A DNA stretch of 64,000 bases from Perognathus longimembris pacificus (taxonomy: Eukaryota > Chordata > Mammalia > Rodentia > Heteromyidae): positions 26,929,983-26,993,982 of the forward strand of contig NC_063174.1 in assembly GCF_023159225.1 (NCBI RefSeq), read 5' to 3'. Under the pieces are notes generated by a model that worked only from the letters and a program-made list of their open reading frames with translations, made no database searches and was not told the origin of the DNA. Positions 1 to 11,249 of the stretch are shown piece after piece. The number at the start of each line of letters is the position of its first letter. Position 1 is the stretch's first letter. Made by a program: the position numbers and the translations under genes.

Positions 1-820
1 AGGCGAGGTTGCTCAGTCTCGGGAACCATAGCTTTCCCCGATCTGTTGATGAGCTTTTTGGTCCTGCCAGGACCTGGTCTCCACTTTTGATTTTTAGAAA
101 CTCTGGCTGCCCTGGCAGTGGGGCAGGGCACCTCTGGCTGTGTTTATCTGAGGCTGAAAGCTGTGCACACTGGGGAAAATTCCTCCCACCTGGGTGGAGA
201 GACCTTCCCCTGGGTAGAGCTGGCTTTCACTGCTCAGTTACCTTTGCCCTTTTCAAAAATGGCCCCTTCATCCTCTCTTTACCCTGGCCTGCTTTATTTC
301 CTGTCAGCTGTGGCCCGTTCTATGCCAGAGTCAAAGATGGCGTTTCACTCTGGTGGGGGGAAGGGCTACCTTCCAAATGCTGCTCTGTGGGCACAAGTGA
401 GAATGTCTTTTATAGGGTATTAATGCCTCCTCTGGCTTTTCAGACTGTCTGAGATCTGCCTGCGATCCTTGTCTGTCTGCTGCCTGTCTAAAGGATTTCT
501 CTCCTCGTGCACTGGAAGTGAGTGGGGAGAGCACTCCACTGGAGTGGCAACCGGAAGCCGCCTGGAGCTCAAATCTGTTTTCTCAAGCCAGCTGCCTCAT
601 TTTTTCACTTTCTGGCCAGAATCTCTATACTATTATAACTTACTTGAGATGACTTTCTAGGTGTATGTTTCTCTGGAGTAGTAAAACTGGGTTCTTGGAG
701 AGATCTTAGATAGGGATCTGCTGTTCCTCTGCCATTTCCCTCCATCTCTCATACCAAGATTTCTTGTGCTCTGTCTGTTTATTTCTCCTCCATGACAGTC
801 TCTGGTAGCCACTCATTAAA
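1..820. other. GC-richer unexplained segment at the left edge
   Basis: There is a 147-codon open frame at 9-452 (+) with no domain I recognise. On the minus strand the composition resembles a LINE-1 5' UTR, but I cannot confirm this. Bases 660-820 may already belong to the old L1 that follows. Confidence 0.3.
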
Positions 821-961
821 AAAAAATTGTCTTTATACTTGTATAATTGCAAATGTATAATCGCAACATACAGTATTGCTTCAGATTGGCTTCATTCACT
901 TAATTAAATGCATTGAAGTTTCTTCCACATCTCTTCATGGCTTACTAGCTTACTTCTTTAT
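820..961 (-). mobile_element. Old L1 fragment, left part (split by the younger L1)
   Basis: Resembles old mammalian L1 sequence read in reverse orientation (sequence around ggcttcattcact and cttcatggcttactagc). It resumes at 2219 after the inserted L1 and is in the same orientation. Confidence 0.6.
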
Positions 962-2218
962 TTTTATTTTTTTTTCAAATTTTTATTATCAAACTGATGT
1001 ACAGAGAGGTTACAGTTTCATACGTTAGGCATTGGATACATTTCTTGTACTGTTTGTTACCTTGTCCCTCATACCTCCCTCTCTCCTCCCCCTTTCCCTT
1101 TCCCCCCATGAGGTGTTCAGTTCACTTACACCAAACAGTTTTGCAAGTATTGCTTTTGTAGTTGTTTCTCTTTTTTTACCCTGTGTCTCTCAATTTTGGT
1201 ATTCCCTTTCAATTTCCTAGTTCTAATACCAGTATACACGGTTTCTAATATACTCAGATAAGATTACAGAGATAGTGTAGGTACAACCACAGGAAGGTGA
1301 TACAAGAACATCATCAATAATAGAAGCTACAGATACACGTGGGACATTGAAAGTAGTTACAACTGTGATATAACAATCGTTTCCATAACATGGAGTTCAT
1401 TTCACTTAGCATCATCTTGTGATGCTCTGCTATGACTTGCCTAAACCTGTACTAATTATTCCCAATAAGGGAGACCATAGAGTCCATGTTTCTTTGGGTC
1501 TGGCTCACTTCACTTAGTATAATTTTTTCCAAGTCCTTCCATTTCCTTACAAATGGGGCAATGTCATTCTTTCTGATAGAGGCATAAAATTCCATTGTGT
1601 ATATGTACCACATTTTCCTGATCCATTCGCCTACTGAGGGGCATCTGGGTTGGTTCCAGATTCTAGCTATGACAAATTGTGCTGCGATGAACATTATTGT
1701 GCTGGTGGCATTACTATGATTTTGTTTGTGGTCTTTTGGATAGATACCCAAAAGTGGGGTTGCTGGGTCATAGGGGAGTTCTATATTTAGCCTTCTGAGG
1801 AATCTCCATACTGCTTGCCAGAGTGGCTGAACCAGTTTACATTCCCACCAACAATGAAGTAGGGTTCCCTTTTGGCCACATCCCCTCCAACAATTGTTAT
1901 TGTTAGTTTTCTTGATATATGACATTCTTACTGGGATGAGATGGAATCTCAATGTTGTTTTGATTTGCATTTCTTTTATGGCCAGTGATGTAGAGCACTT
2001 TTTCATATGTCTCTTGGCCATTCTCATTTCCTCATCAGAGAAGTCTCTTTGTAAGTCTTTAGCCCACTTGATGAGGGGGCTATTGGTTCTTTGCGGTTTT
2101 GTTTTGGAAGAAGGTAATATTTTTAGTTCTGCATATATTTTAGATATGAGGCCTTTGTCTGTTGAATGGCCAGTAAAGATCTTCTCCCAGTCTGTGGGCT
2201 TTCTGTTTATCTTGAGTA
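962..2218 (-). mobile_element. 5'-truncated young LINE-1 with TSD
   Basis: A minus-strand L1 with a T-rich (poly-A) end at 962-975, a 3' UTR to about 1450 and the C-terminal part of ORF2 above that. It is flanked by 14-bp direct repeats, 948-961 and 2219-2232 (gctYacttctttat, one mismatch). Truncated at its 5' end, so not autonomous. Confidence 0.9.
1452..2218 (-). pseudogene. L1 ORF2p C-terminal fragment
   Basis: The minus strand encodes the cysteine-rich end of L1 ORF2p, with [50 protein letters not shown] and [10 protein letters not shown]. It stays open for at least 191 codons to a stop at 1452. The endonuclease and reverse-transcriptase domains are absent because the element is 5'-truncated. 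Confidence 0.92.
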
Positions 2219-2440
2219 GCTCACTTCTTTATAGTGCTTACTAATATTCCATTGTCTGGTGTGCAGTTTATCCATTTGCTTACTGTGAGACACCATGGCA
2301 GCTTCTACCTATTGGCAATTATGAACAAAATCTGCTATGAACATCAGTATAAAGTTTTGATGTGAACATAAATTTTCAGTTCAATTGAGTAAATACCAAG
2401 AACTGTAATTACTTGTGTGATGTTTTATCAACAGATTGCT
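2219..2440 (-). mobile_element. Old L1 fragment, right part
   Basis: Continuation of the old L1 at 820-961 (attccattgtctgg...ttatccatttgctta...ggcaattatgaa...). It carries the second copy of the younger L1's target-site duplication at its left end. Confidence 0.6.
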
Positions 2441-2667
2441 CACTTCTTTGGTAGAAATAAGGATAGTTATTAATATTTCACATTGTTTAGATTTTTGGGC
2501 CTGTTGTTAGGATGGAATGAAAAATTCTAAGCTCCTTACATGTCAGATTGAACACTGGAGCTACTATCCTTGCTTTTAGCTTTTCAAAATGTAATCTTAT
2601 TTTTAATTATGGAAAACATTTGTATGAGTTCAGATCTTTTGCCTACTATATAAAATTTCACCAATCA

Positions 2668-2890
2668 ATGAAGCTGAATGTAGTGTCTTACCTCCCAGTT
2701 ATTTCAATGGCTTGAAATAGGTAGGAACATTGAGGTCCAAGGCCAGCCTGAAGAAAACGCAAGACTTTAACAAATAACTAAAGTGCAAATGGGCTGTAAT
2801 GTAGCTAAAGTGGTTGAATGCCTGTCTAACAAGTGTAAGTCTCTGAGTTCAAATCACAGTGCTACTAAAGAAAAATATAAACTAAAAAAA
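2668..2890 (+). mobile_element. Old B1/ID composite SINE
   Basis: A diverged 7SL-type left part (gtccaaggccagcctg) is followed by a tRNA/ID-type right part (gtagctaaagtggttgaatgcctgtc...gagttcaaatc) and an A-rich end. Confidence 0.6.
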
Positions 2891-3307
2891 CTTGAAGAAG
2901 TTGATACCACCTGTTTATTCAACACATGCTAGGGGAGTACCACCAGAGTAATAAGCCTTACTGGGCTTTATCTACAGTGCTGAACAAACCTGCCAGAGCA
3001 TTTTAGTGGGACATGGGACACATGAGTGTCTTGACTCTCTCTGAGGCTCTCCTTCACTTCTCTCCCAGACTCTTCTGTGGCCCTTCTCTTCCCAGAGACT
3101 CCCTGTGAAGTAGAAGGTAAAATTGGTTTTGCGTAGCTAAGGAAAAAAGAATGACTACTTCCAATTCCTTTTTCTGATTTTTTCTGTGTTTCCATTATCT
3201 TGGAAAAGGTGCTTAATATCTCTGAGGCTGAACTTTTCACATATGAAAAATAGAAGCAATTTTTAAAAAATGGGACAAATGACTACTTCATAGAGTTTGA
3301 GGGTTAC

Positions 3308-3310
<3 letters not shown>

Positions 3311-3346
<36 letters not shown>
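3311..3346. repeat. (AC)n microsatellite
   Basis: An uninterrupted run of about 18 AC units. Confidence 0.97.
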
Positions 3347-3348
<2 letters not shown>

Positions 3349-3447
3349 CAAATATATTTCAATTTCACATCTGTGACCAGTTACAGTAAGTTTCTGTTCA
3401 GGTTTTATTTTTCAATTTATTTTTATGTTTTAAAATGTGCTTGATGG

Positions 3448-3650
3448 GGCTGGGGATATGGCCTAGTGGCAAGAGTGCCTGCCTCATATACATGAGGCCC
3501 TGGGTTCGATTCCCCAGCACCACATATACAGAAAATGGCCAGAAGTGGCGCTGTGGCTCAAGTGGCAGAGTGCTAGCCTTGAGCAAAAAGAAGCCAGGGA
3601 CAGTGCTCAGGCCCTGAGTCCAAGCCCCAGGACTGGCCAAAAAAAAAAAA
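3448..3650 (+). mobile_element. IDL-Geo SINE with TSD
   Basis: The left ID-like tRNA monomer (ggctggggatatggcctag...ggttcgattccccagcac) is followed by the Geo monomer (gctgtggctcaagtggcag...gagtccaagccccaggac) and poly-A. It is bounded by perfect 15-bp repeats at 3433-3447 and 3651-3665. Confidence 0.95.
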
Positions 3651-3659
3651 AAATGTGCT

Positions 3660-3985
3660 TGATGGCTCACTTGCTAGGGAGGCATTCTACCATTTGAGCC
3701 AAGCCTCTAGTGCATTTCATTTATTCCCATGCTAATCTGTGCTGCAGTCTTCCTACTTGCACTTCCTCATGTTGCTGAGGATGACAGACATGGCCACTGC
3801 TCCCACCCTTTGTGCTCTCCACCTCCCTCTCACAGCTGGGATAACAAGTGTCTGCCACCACCCTCAGCTATTGGTAGAGATGGAATCTCTCAAACTTTTA
3901 GGCCTAGGCTGACCTCAAACCTCGATTTTTGGATCTCTGCCTCCCAAGTAGCTAGGATTACAAGCTTGAACCACCACACCTGCAT
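3660..3985 (-). mobile_element. Old B1/ID-type composite SINE
   Basis: A diverged reverse-strand ID-like end (catttgagccaagcctctag) and 7SL-like end (cctcccaagtagctaggattacaag) flank a second 7SL-like block. Confidence 0.6.
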
Positions 3986-4103
3986 ATTTCTTTTTGCTGA
4001 CAAATATTAAAATTTAAAAAAAAATTATGATGGCAATTACTTTTTAGGTTTATTCTCCACGTGTGTGTGCGCATGCTTACATGCTTGCGTGGGCATGCTG
4101 GTC

Positions 4104-4296
4104 CAGGAGCTTGAGCTCAGGTTCTAGATGCTGCACTCTACCACTTGAACCACAGCTCCATTTTTGGCTTTTTAGTAGTTAATTGGAGATGGAAGTCTCA
4201 CTGACTTTTCTGCCTGGACTGGCTGACTCTGAACCGCAATCAGATCTCAGCTTCCAGAGTAGTTAGGATTACAGGCATGAGCCACCAGCACCAGGT
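4104..4296 (-). mobile_element. B1-Geo SINE
   Basis: Reverse-strand Geo half (actctaccacttgaaccacagc) followed by the B1/7SL half (gtagttaggattacaggcatgagcc). Confidence 0.88.
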
Positions 4297-4299
4297 TAC

Positions 4300-4920
4300 C
4301 CTTGGTTGTTTATTTCTTGAAACACACAGCTAAACTGCAAATGTGTCTTACCTCACACTTACACTCTCCTACTCAATCCTCCTCTGGCTACTCTCCACCG
4401 TTAACGTGAGGTGGAGAGACGTTGTTCTTCGCTGCCAACCTCATTCATCCTGGGGCTAGCAAGGGGAAAGCAAGGATGAAGACAAGCTTTTTTGCCTATC
4501 TCCATTCCCATTTACCTGGGACCAGGATGGTCAGAAGACCTCCGTATTGGCTCCTGTGCCCTGGCCTCTGTTCTGAAGGCCAGGAGTCAGAAAGTCTACC
4601 TTAGGAAAGGGGGAAGAAGACATCACATCCTCTGCCATCACACTGGGTTGTCCCCACAGCTGAGTGCCTCTGAGGCATTCAACTTGGGGTTTTATATAGT
4701 CATATCATATCATGTATTTCTGTGGGTTTTACCAGTTAGACTAAGAAATTGTGACAGAGATGGATAGTTTAAAGGTTTTTGGATTTGGTAATTTAAAAAA
4801 AAAATCAATACCTCTTGCACTATCCCTAATCCTGAGCCCTTGAATCTCCATGTCATTTTTGGTAATGGTCTGTCTAATCACTTGCCTCAATATCATGGTT
4901 CTTTTGTTATGGTGAAATTT
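4300..4920. other. Unannotated intergenic stretch
   Basis: Short open frames only; nothing recognisable. Confidence 0.5.
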
Positions 4921-4924
4921 ATAT

Positions 4925-5290
4925 TTTTATTATTTTTAAAAATGTTGTTTTTATCTTTAAGTGGTTGTACAAGGGAGCTGTCATTCCACAATGCAGTATA
5001 TAAATACAATTTGTCTTAATCAATGTCATCCCTTTCTTCATTCTCTCCCATCCCTCCAAACTACTCCTCCACTCAATTTTCTTAATTTTGTAGAATCTGC
5101 ATTGAGTTTCATAATTGCATTTCCCCTTCCTCTCTTCATTCATCTGCCCCCATCCCTTGACACTTTCCTCCCTTTGAAGTACCCCATCCCTGTTTTTTAT
5201 TTTATTGGCTCTGAGTTACTCTTTCTAAGGAATTGCATCATTTGAGTTCTCCCCTGAATCTACCATATTTAGGTTAATACACTTGTATAC
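4925..5290 (-). mobile_element. Old L1 3' UTR fragment
   Basis: Reverse-strand L1 3' region (aagtggttgtacaaggg, then a long pyrimidine-rich stretch). More diverged than the other L1 ends in the window. Confidence 0.65.
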
Positions 5291-5498
5291 ACTTGGATAC
5301 ATCCCTCCTGAATATATATTTATATATTCATAAATTAATTCTAGCTTCTAGTGTGTGCTGGTTCATATTGGCCAATCTTTATTGACTTTTTATAAATTAA
5401 AACACTTTCAGCTTATTTGCATCTGTGATATTAATTTAAATCAATTTTATACTAGATTGATTTGTTACCTTAAAATCAGATGATTGCAAGGCATTTCT

Positions 5499-5721
5499 TT
5501 TTTTTTTTTTTTCTTTTTTTTTTTTTGGCCAGTCCTGGGCCTTGGACTCAGGGCCTGAGCACTGTCCCTGGCTTCTTTTTGCTCAAGGCTAGCACACTCT
5601 GCCACTTGAGCCACAGCGCCGCTTCTGGCCGTTTTTCTGTATATGTGGTGCTGGGGAATCGAACCTAGGGCCTCGGGTATCCAAGGCAGGCACTCTTGCC
5701 ACTAGGCCATATCCCCAGCCC
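5499..5721 (-). mobile_element. IDL-Geo SINE with TSD
   Basis: Minus-strand dimer with a long poly-T lead. Perfect 14-bp TSD (tgcaaggcatttct) at 5485-5498 and 5722-5735. Low divergence suggests a young copy. Confidence 0.95.
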
Positions 5722-5735
5722 TGCAAGGCATTTCT

Positions 5736-6529
5736 AAAGCCCTCTAGTTTTACCCTTTCCCCACCTAGCCATTCAACTACTGTGCCATCTTTGATATATA
5801 GGCAAATATTTTATATTCCAATGTTTGCAGGAAAAGATCTCACCCACAGTTTCAGAGTAGCTCAACAGATTCTGCACAGGAAGTAGGAATAGTGAAAGAT
5901 TAAAAATGCAGCTGAAGAAGGGATACTAAGCTTGGGGGATAAATTCTGCTTTCAGAATTCAGTGAGCAATGCATCTTCTGACACCTTCACAGCCTGCCTG
6001 CCATGGGCAACATTACTATGGAGTAGCTGGGTATGGCTTTATGGACCTGCTCCTAATTACTCTACTTAACATTAGATCTTACTTTAAAGACTTGGTATTT
6101 CTTTTATAGTCTATATTTAGGATCACCTGTGAAACAATATGTCAGGAAAGCAATGATAAATGAGGTAATAGGAGCTTTGCAAATAATAATGGGGGGGGGG
6201 TGGAGTGGAAAGGAAGCTTCTCAGAACACAAGTAGAGCTAGACCTGCATATTTGCTTGTGTGAGAAAGGGTAAAGGGAATATATCCAAGCTGTGGAGAAC
6301 CCATGGAAGAGAGACAAGGTGAGAAAATTCTGAGTGCATTTGAATCCAGAAGTGACGGAAGTACCTTGAACAGGTAAAAGGTTGCCAGTAATGGAAATGG
6401 GAGCTTCAGAGCTAGAATTACCGAGAAAGCATGTTGTACCCCAGGGTATCTTGAGATATCTCTCATGATTAAGAAACCTAGGTTTTATTCTTGAGCAGTT
6501 GTTCTTACACATTAATAGATTTATTTTTA
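5736..6529. other. Unannotated intergenic stretch
   Basis: Unique-looking sequence with a run of ten G at about 6191-6200. A 129-codon minus-strand frame (6123-6512) has no recognisable domain. Confidence 0.5.
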
Positions 6530-6729
6530 TTTTTTATTTTTTGCCAGTCCTGGAGCTTGGATTTGGGGCCTGAACACTGTCCCGAGCTTCTTTTTGCTCA
6601 AGGCTAGCACTTTACCTCTTGAGCCACAGCACTACTTCCAGCTTTTTCTGTTTATGGGGACCTGAGGAATCCAACCCAGGGTTTCATGCATGCTAGGCAA
6701 GCACTGTACCACTAAGCTACATTCCCAGA
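6530..6729 (-). mobile_element. IDL-Geo SINE
   Basis: Reverse-strand Geo half followed by the ID-like half ending cattcccag. A GA-rich tract (6730-6778) follows directly. Confidence 0.88.
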
Positions 6730-7239
6730 CAGACACAGAGAGACAGAGAGAGATGGAGAGAAAGACAGAGACAGAGAACTTCATAATTGTGCTTTGTATC
6801 TATGGCTGGCCACTCAAGTGTATGCTAGAACACCACAGCCTGTAATGTTGCACCAAAAGGCAAGGGGATGATTACCACCTAAGATAGCCATTAGTTGTTA
6901 CCAACTTTTAAGGTGAGAAATCAACTGGATCTGGCCCAAGTAGAAAGTAGCATTTGCTATATGGACACAATTTCAAAAAGGGAGGGCAGCAGGGCACAGG
7001 GAAGGGTTGGGATGAGGAGCTGATATTGCCCTGGGACCTCAATGGCCCTCCTAGACTCTCTGTCTATGGCAGGTCATGTGCTTCTCTGGATCATATGGGA
7101 GGACACTTCCATGCATCATTACTGAGATCACTTGCCCAAGTACCAGCCCTTCTGCCTCCTGTTATATCTCAAAGCCTCCTCTCATCTGGCCATAACCACC
7201 TTTGTGTTTTCTTCGTCCTGCTGCTTTTTGCTCCCCAGT

Positions 7240-7240
<1 letters not shown>

Positions 7241-7293
<53 letters not shown>
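7241..7293. repeat. (GT)n microsatellite
   Basis: About 26 GT units at the left edge of a MaLR LTR-like segment. Confidence 0.97.
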
Positions 7294-7295
<2 letters not shown>

Positions 7296-7296
<1 letters not shown>

Positions 7297-7796
7297 GAAG
7301 CTGGGTCCCCATTGTGTTGGTAGTGAGGTTTATTAGGAAAGTGATTGGGTCATGAGGACACATTCCCTGGAGGGAATCGATGTAGTTTTATGGGACCCAA
7401 GTTCTTACAAAAATGAGTTGCGAAAAAAAAATTTAAAGGCTAAGTTAGGGATAGTCAAGCTATTAAAGATCTGACTTTACATTTCATGTTAGAGGAAATA
7501 CTTTTTATCCAAGTATAGAATAAACAATAGCATAATTAAAACTATTCAGTTCAGTGAGCCTGCCTTCTGAATCTCTCTGGGTTTGTGTCTCAGCATGTGA
7601 TCTCTTTTGCTCCTGTGCCTACCACCACGTTACCATGTTGTGATGAAGCCAAGGGGGGGGGGTCCTCACTAGAAGCCCAATGTGTGGTGCTGTCAAATCT
7701 AGGACTTGCAGTCTACAAAAATGTGACCTGAATAATTCTCTTTAAAATAAAGCATCCAGCCTCAGCTGGTTTGTTATAGCAATAGAAAACTAATCA
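7296..7796 (+). mobile_element. MaLR-type LTR (ERVL-MaLR)
   Basis: Motifs of the MST/MLT group are visible: gtgattgggtcatgagg, a gatgaagccaagg...ggtcctcac block, and a 3' end with aataaag...tttgttatagcaatagaaaactaat. The left boundary is blurred by the (GT)n tract. Confidence 0.6.
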
Positions 7797-7809
7797 ATAG
7801 AGTTCCATT

Positions 7810-8140
7810 TGTTCACTCTGTCATTCTAGCCTTCTTGTTGGCCTTTGAAAATTATAATCTCATCCTTACCTCAGGGCTCTTGCACATCTCCTTTAATGTC
7901 TGAATGCTGATTTCATCTGTTTCTTTATTGTTCACTCCCTCCCTTCATTCTATATTTTTCTACAGAGAGTTTCTTTCTGAGTATCCTCTACAGTCATCCT
8001 CTTCATTTATGCCTTTATTTTTCTTCTTGATGGTTAAAATCACTTGGAATTACATTCATATATTTGGCTTTCTGCTCATGATCTCTACTGGAATGTAATC
8101 CATAGGTATAAAGATTTTATCCTGTTTATGGCTATATTTT
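7810..8140 (+). mobile_element. L2-type LINE fragment
   Basis: Diverged L2 3' signature (cctcagggctcttgcacatctcc...ctggaatgtaatcc). Confidence 0.45.
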
Positions 8141-8346
8141 TAGCATTGGTAGTCAAACTGTTTTTTTGAGTGGACAATTAAATGAATTGCAGAAGTACTA
8201 TGAAATGTATACCTAAAAATGAGCCTTAACTTCAGTTTCAGTTATTTTTTAAAGTTGTAGCAAAATTTTATTTTAGTATAACAGAGCTTAAGTAGAGAGA
8301 AAGAGAAAAAGAGAGAGAAACATTTCCTGTTCCCCTCAAAGAAGGC

Positions 8347-8560
8347 TTTTTTCTTTTTTGTATCAGTCATGGGGCTTGAACTCTGGGCCTAGGCACTCTC
8401 CCTGAGCTCTTCAGATCAAGGCTACCGATTTACCACTTTTAGCCACAGCCCCACTTCCAGTTCTCTGTTGGTTAATTGGAGCTAGAATCTCTCAGACTTT
8501 CCTGTCAGGACCGGCTTTGAGTCTAGCTAGGATTACAGGTGTGAGCCACTGGCACCCGGC
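8347..8560 (-). mobile_element. B1-Geo SINE
   Basis: Reverse-strand Geo half followed by a B1 half ending gtgagccactggcacccggc. Confidence 0.88.
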
Positions 8561-9283
8561 TTCACAGGTAGTTTTTACCTTCAGTTTTTATATGTTGTGA
8601 GGTGGGCAAATACCCATCGTCAGTTCATCTAGCAGCTCTTAATCCTTAGACAATGCTTCTCAATGAGTAAAATGAAGGAGATCCCTCCACCCTCAAAATA
8701 CAGGACACCTTTGAGACTTCCTTTTGCCAGATTATGCCTTTCTAGCTACTAATTCTGCCTTTCTACTCATTCATGAAGATGTCCAGATTGTCACTAGTTC
8801 TAAGAAAGACGATTTAGATATCCCCTACTGTGTCTCCTAACCTTGTAACTTATATGTTAATATTTATATTCTCTATATTGTTTATTACTTGAATAAGATA
8901 TTATTTCTTTCAAAAGAAAATTTAATTCAGATTTTTGATAGTCTAACCTTCCCTAACCTATTCTTTAGTATACTTCTCCCCAACCCACTGACATTACAGT
9001 AACTTATTGAGGTTTTATAGTACTATGTGGAAATAGACATTTGTTCTTCATTCAAGGCAAGAAATCATTGATATTAATTAGAATTTGATGACTAAAATAC
9101 TCCCATGGTAAGAAAGGTGGCTGTACAAAGAGTTGATGTTCTGTGTTCTACTCTGAAAAGCTGTTTAAGTAACAAAAACTACCCATTTGTTTATAAGTCT
9201 ACCAACTCTTGTAAAAGTCAACTTTAGTTAAGTCTTAACACAGTAGTTCAGAGTTATCATCAGAATAAAAAAAAAAAAAAAGA
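8561..9283. other. Unannotated intergenic stretch
   Basis: AT-rich sequence, no recognisable element. Confidence 0.5.
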
Positions 9284-9715
9284 ACCAGGTGCTGGTGTCT
9301 CATGCCTATAATCCTAGCCACTCAGGAGGCTGAGATCTGAGGATTCAAGACCAGCCTGGACAGGAAAGTCTGTGAGACTCTTTTTTCCCCCCTTGTCAGC
9401 TCTGGGGCCTGAATTCAGGGCTTGGGCACTGTCCCTGAACCCCAACACCACTTTCAGTTTTCTGGTAGTTAAGTGGAGATAAAACTCTCACAGATTTTCT
9501 TGCCCAGGCTAGCTTTGAATGGTGATCCTCAGATAGCTAGGATTACAGGTGTGAGGCACCCGTGCTGGGCTCATAAGACCTTTTCTCTCCAATTTAACAC
9601 CAAAAGAAGCCAGAAGTAGAGCTGTGGCTCAAGTGGTGGAGTACTAGCCTTGAGAACTAAAACTCAGGGATTGCACCCAGGCCCTGAGTTCAAGTCCCAG
9701 GACTAGCACAAAAAC
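9284..9715 (+). mobile_element. B1-Geo SINE split by another SINE
   Basis: The B1 half is at 9284-9379 (ctggtgtctcatgcctataatcc) and the Geo half resumes at about 9590-9715 (gctgtggctcaagtggtgg...gagttcaagtcccag). A reverse-strand B1-Geo occupies the gap. Confidence 0.85.
9380..9570 (-). mobile_element. B1-Geo SINE nested in the preceding SINE
   Basis: A reverse-strand Geo plus B1 unit interrupts the plus-strand B1-Geo between its halves. Confidence 0.85.
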
Positions 9716-10285
9716 CAAACCTCAGAAGTTGTTGCTTTTAGATAGAAAGTGGTAGTTTCTGGTAACGTAGAATATTTATACTGCTAATACTGTGATTGTC
9801 AGTCTTAGAGTGGTTTAGATTTACCCGGAAGCTAAAATCCCCAAGTAACTAAACAAAAGCAACCTATTAGTCCCGAGTCAACATCCCTCCCCTACTGGCA
9901 AGAGGAGGGCCCAGAAATCCTGATTGTTACTAGTTTTTGATCATTTAACAGGGGGTTCTACCTGTCACCAACAGTGAACACTGCTATTCTCAGACCTGGA
10001 TGCAGTGTGCAACTATATTTAGTCGAGTAGAGCTGTGGGGGTTGGCTGGGGAATACTTGCCCTGCTACTCCTAGCATGAACAGTGAAGATGTTAAGTTTG
10101 CATGTACTTTCTGATCTCCAGCTTTCAGGGGGCCTTTAGCCTTTTTCTGTGCCTAGCAGTTTAACTATCACTTAATTTGGAATAATGAAGCTGGCATGTT
10201 GGAAATAAAATGGGGTAGTGGCAGGAGAAGTCCCTGGCTCCCTGAAAACCATTTTTGCTGAACAATTGTCTACCCTGAAAGGAAG
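9716..10285. other. Unannotated intergenic stretch
   Basis: No recognisable element or exon. Confidence 0.45.
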
Positions 10286-10287
10286 TT

Positions 10288-10470
10288 TTGCTGGGTGAAT
10301 GTGGAAAGTTACAAAATCTCTCTGTGCCTTGATTTCCTCATCTGTAAAATGTTAACAGTATTAATATTGACCCACAAAAGCTGATGTGAGGATTAAATAT
10401 GTAGAACATTTGAAGAGTAGCTGGCACACATAGGTGGTTCTTGTACAAAAGGCAATTATTATGATCATTA
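10288..10470 (+). mobile_element. MIR SINE
   Basis: The classic MIR core is visible: tctctgtgccttgatttcc, tcatctgtaaaatg, gtgaggattaaat and agctggcacaca. Confidence 0.85.
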
Positions 10471-10819
10471 TTTATCCCTTTCAAGTTCTTGAATTTATTA
10501 ATGGGTGTGGAAGCGTTTCATACAAAGCAAGCAAATAACAGCAGAATTCTGATTTGTTGTTTTTGCAATTAGTTTTGAGAAATATTCTGAGCTATGACAT
10601 CTTCACTGGTGTCTGTGCTTAGCTTCTGTGCCCTATGGTGATGTTTAATTTAAGCCATCTGCTTAAGAGATACAAATTCCAAGAGCTTTTAAAAATGGCC
10701 CTTTGTGTACTAACTATACAACCATCCTTGTATATATAAGACTCTTGAGAAATAATGGAAATGCATGGGAGCCACTACAGAGCTGGGAAGAAACAAATGC
10801 TTCACAAATTGACTAGTTA

Positions 10820-10960
10820 ATCCAACACATTAAGTAATTAATGCAGCAAATATTTAATAATAAACTCGGTGCCAGATGTTGGGCTAGGAAATAGAGATAG
10901 CATAGGGAGAAGGCACTGTGCATGTCCTCATGGAGCTCACAGTCCACTGGGTTTGGAAAT
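10820..10960 (+). repeat. Ancient interspersed repeat
   Basis: Contains the widespread old mammalian pattern gcaaatatttaataa...ggtgccagatgttgggctagg...catgtcctcatggagctcacagt. I cannot name the family with certainty; a related copy is at 26950-27340. Confidence 0.5.
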
Positions 10961-11194
10961 GAGGGCTTTATCTAATTTTAAATGACAAAGCAGAGCTAAG
11001 AAGGCTGGTTTGGTCCTCTTAACTACGGCATTGGGAGTTTCCCATTGAACTCTAGAGGCTTCTAGATCCACCATAATATACAAGGACACTAGGGGTGGTT
11101 TGGATTCATTTTTCCTCTCAAGGACCTGACTGGAGAAGGCTAACTGGTCAAGAAATTTATTTATTCCCTCAGTGCAAATATGCTTCTTGCCTAG

Positions 11195-11249
11195 CACACA
11201 CACACAGACAGACAGATAGACAGACAGACAGACAGACACACACACACAC
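11195..11249. repeat. Compound (CA)n/(CAGA)n microsatellite
   Basis: CA units flank a CAGA/TAGA tetranucleotide array. Confidence 0.95.

Noticed and set aside
7132..7363. Open frames translating as poly(Val-Cys) or poly(Thr-His)
   Set aside because: They are translations of the (GT)n microsatellite.
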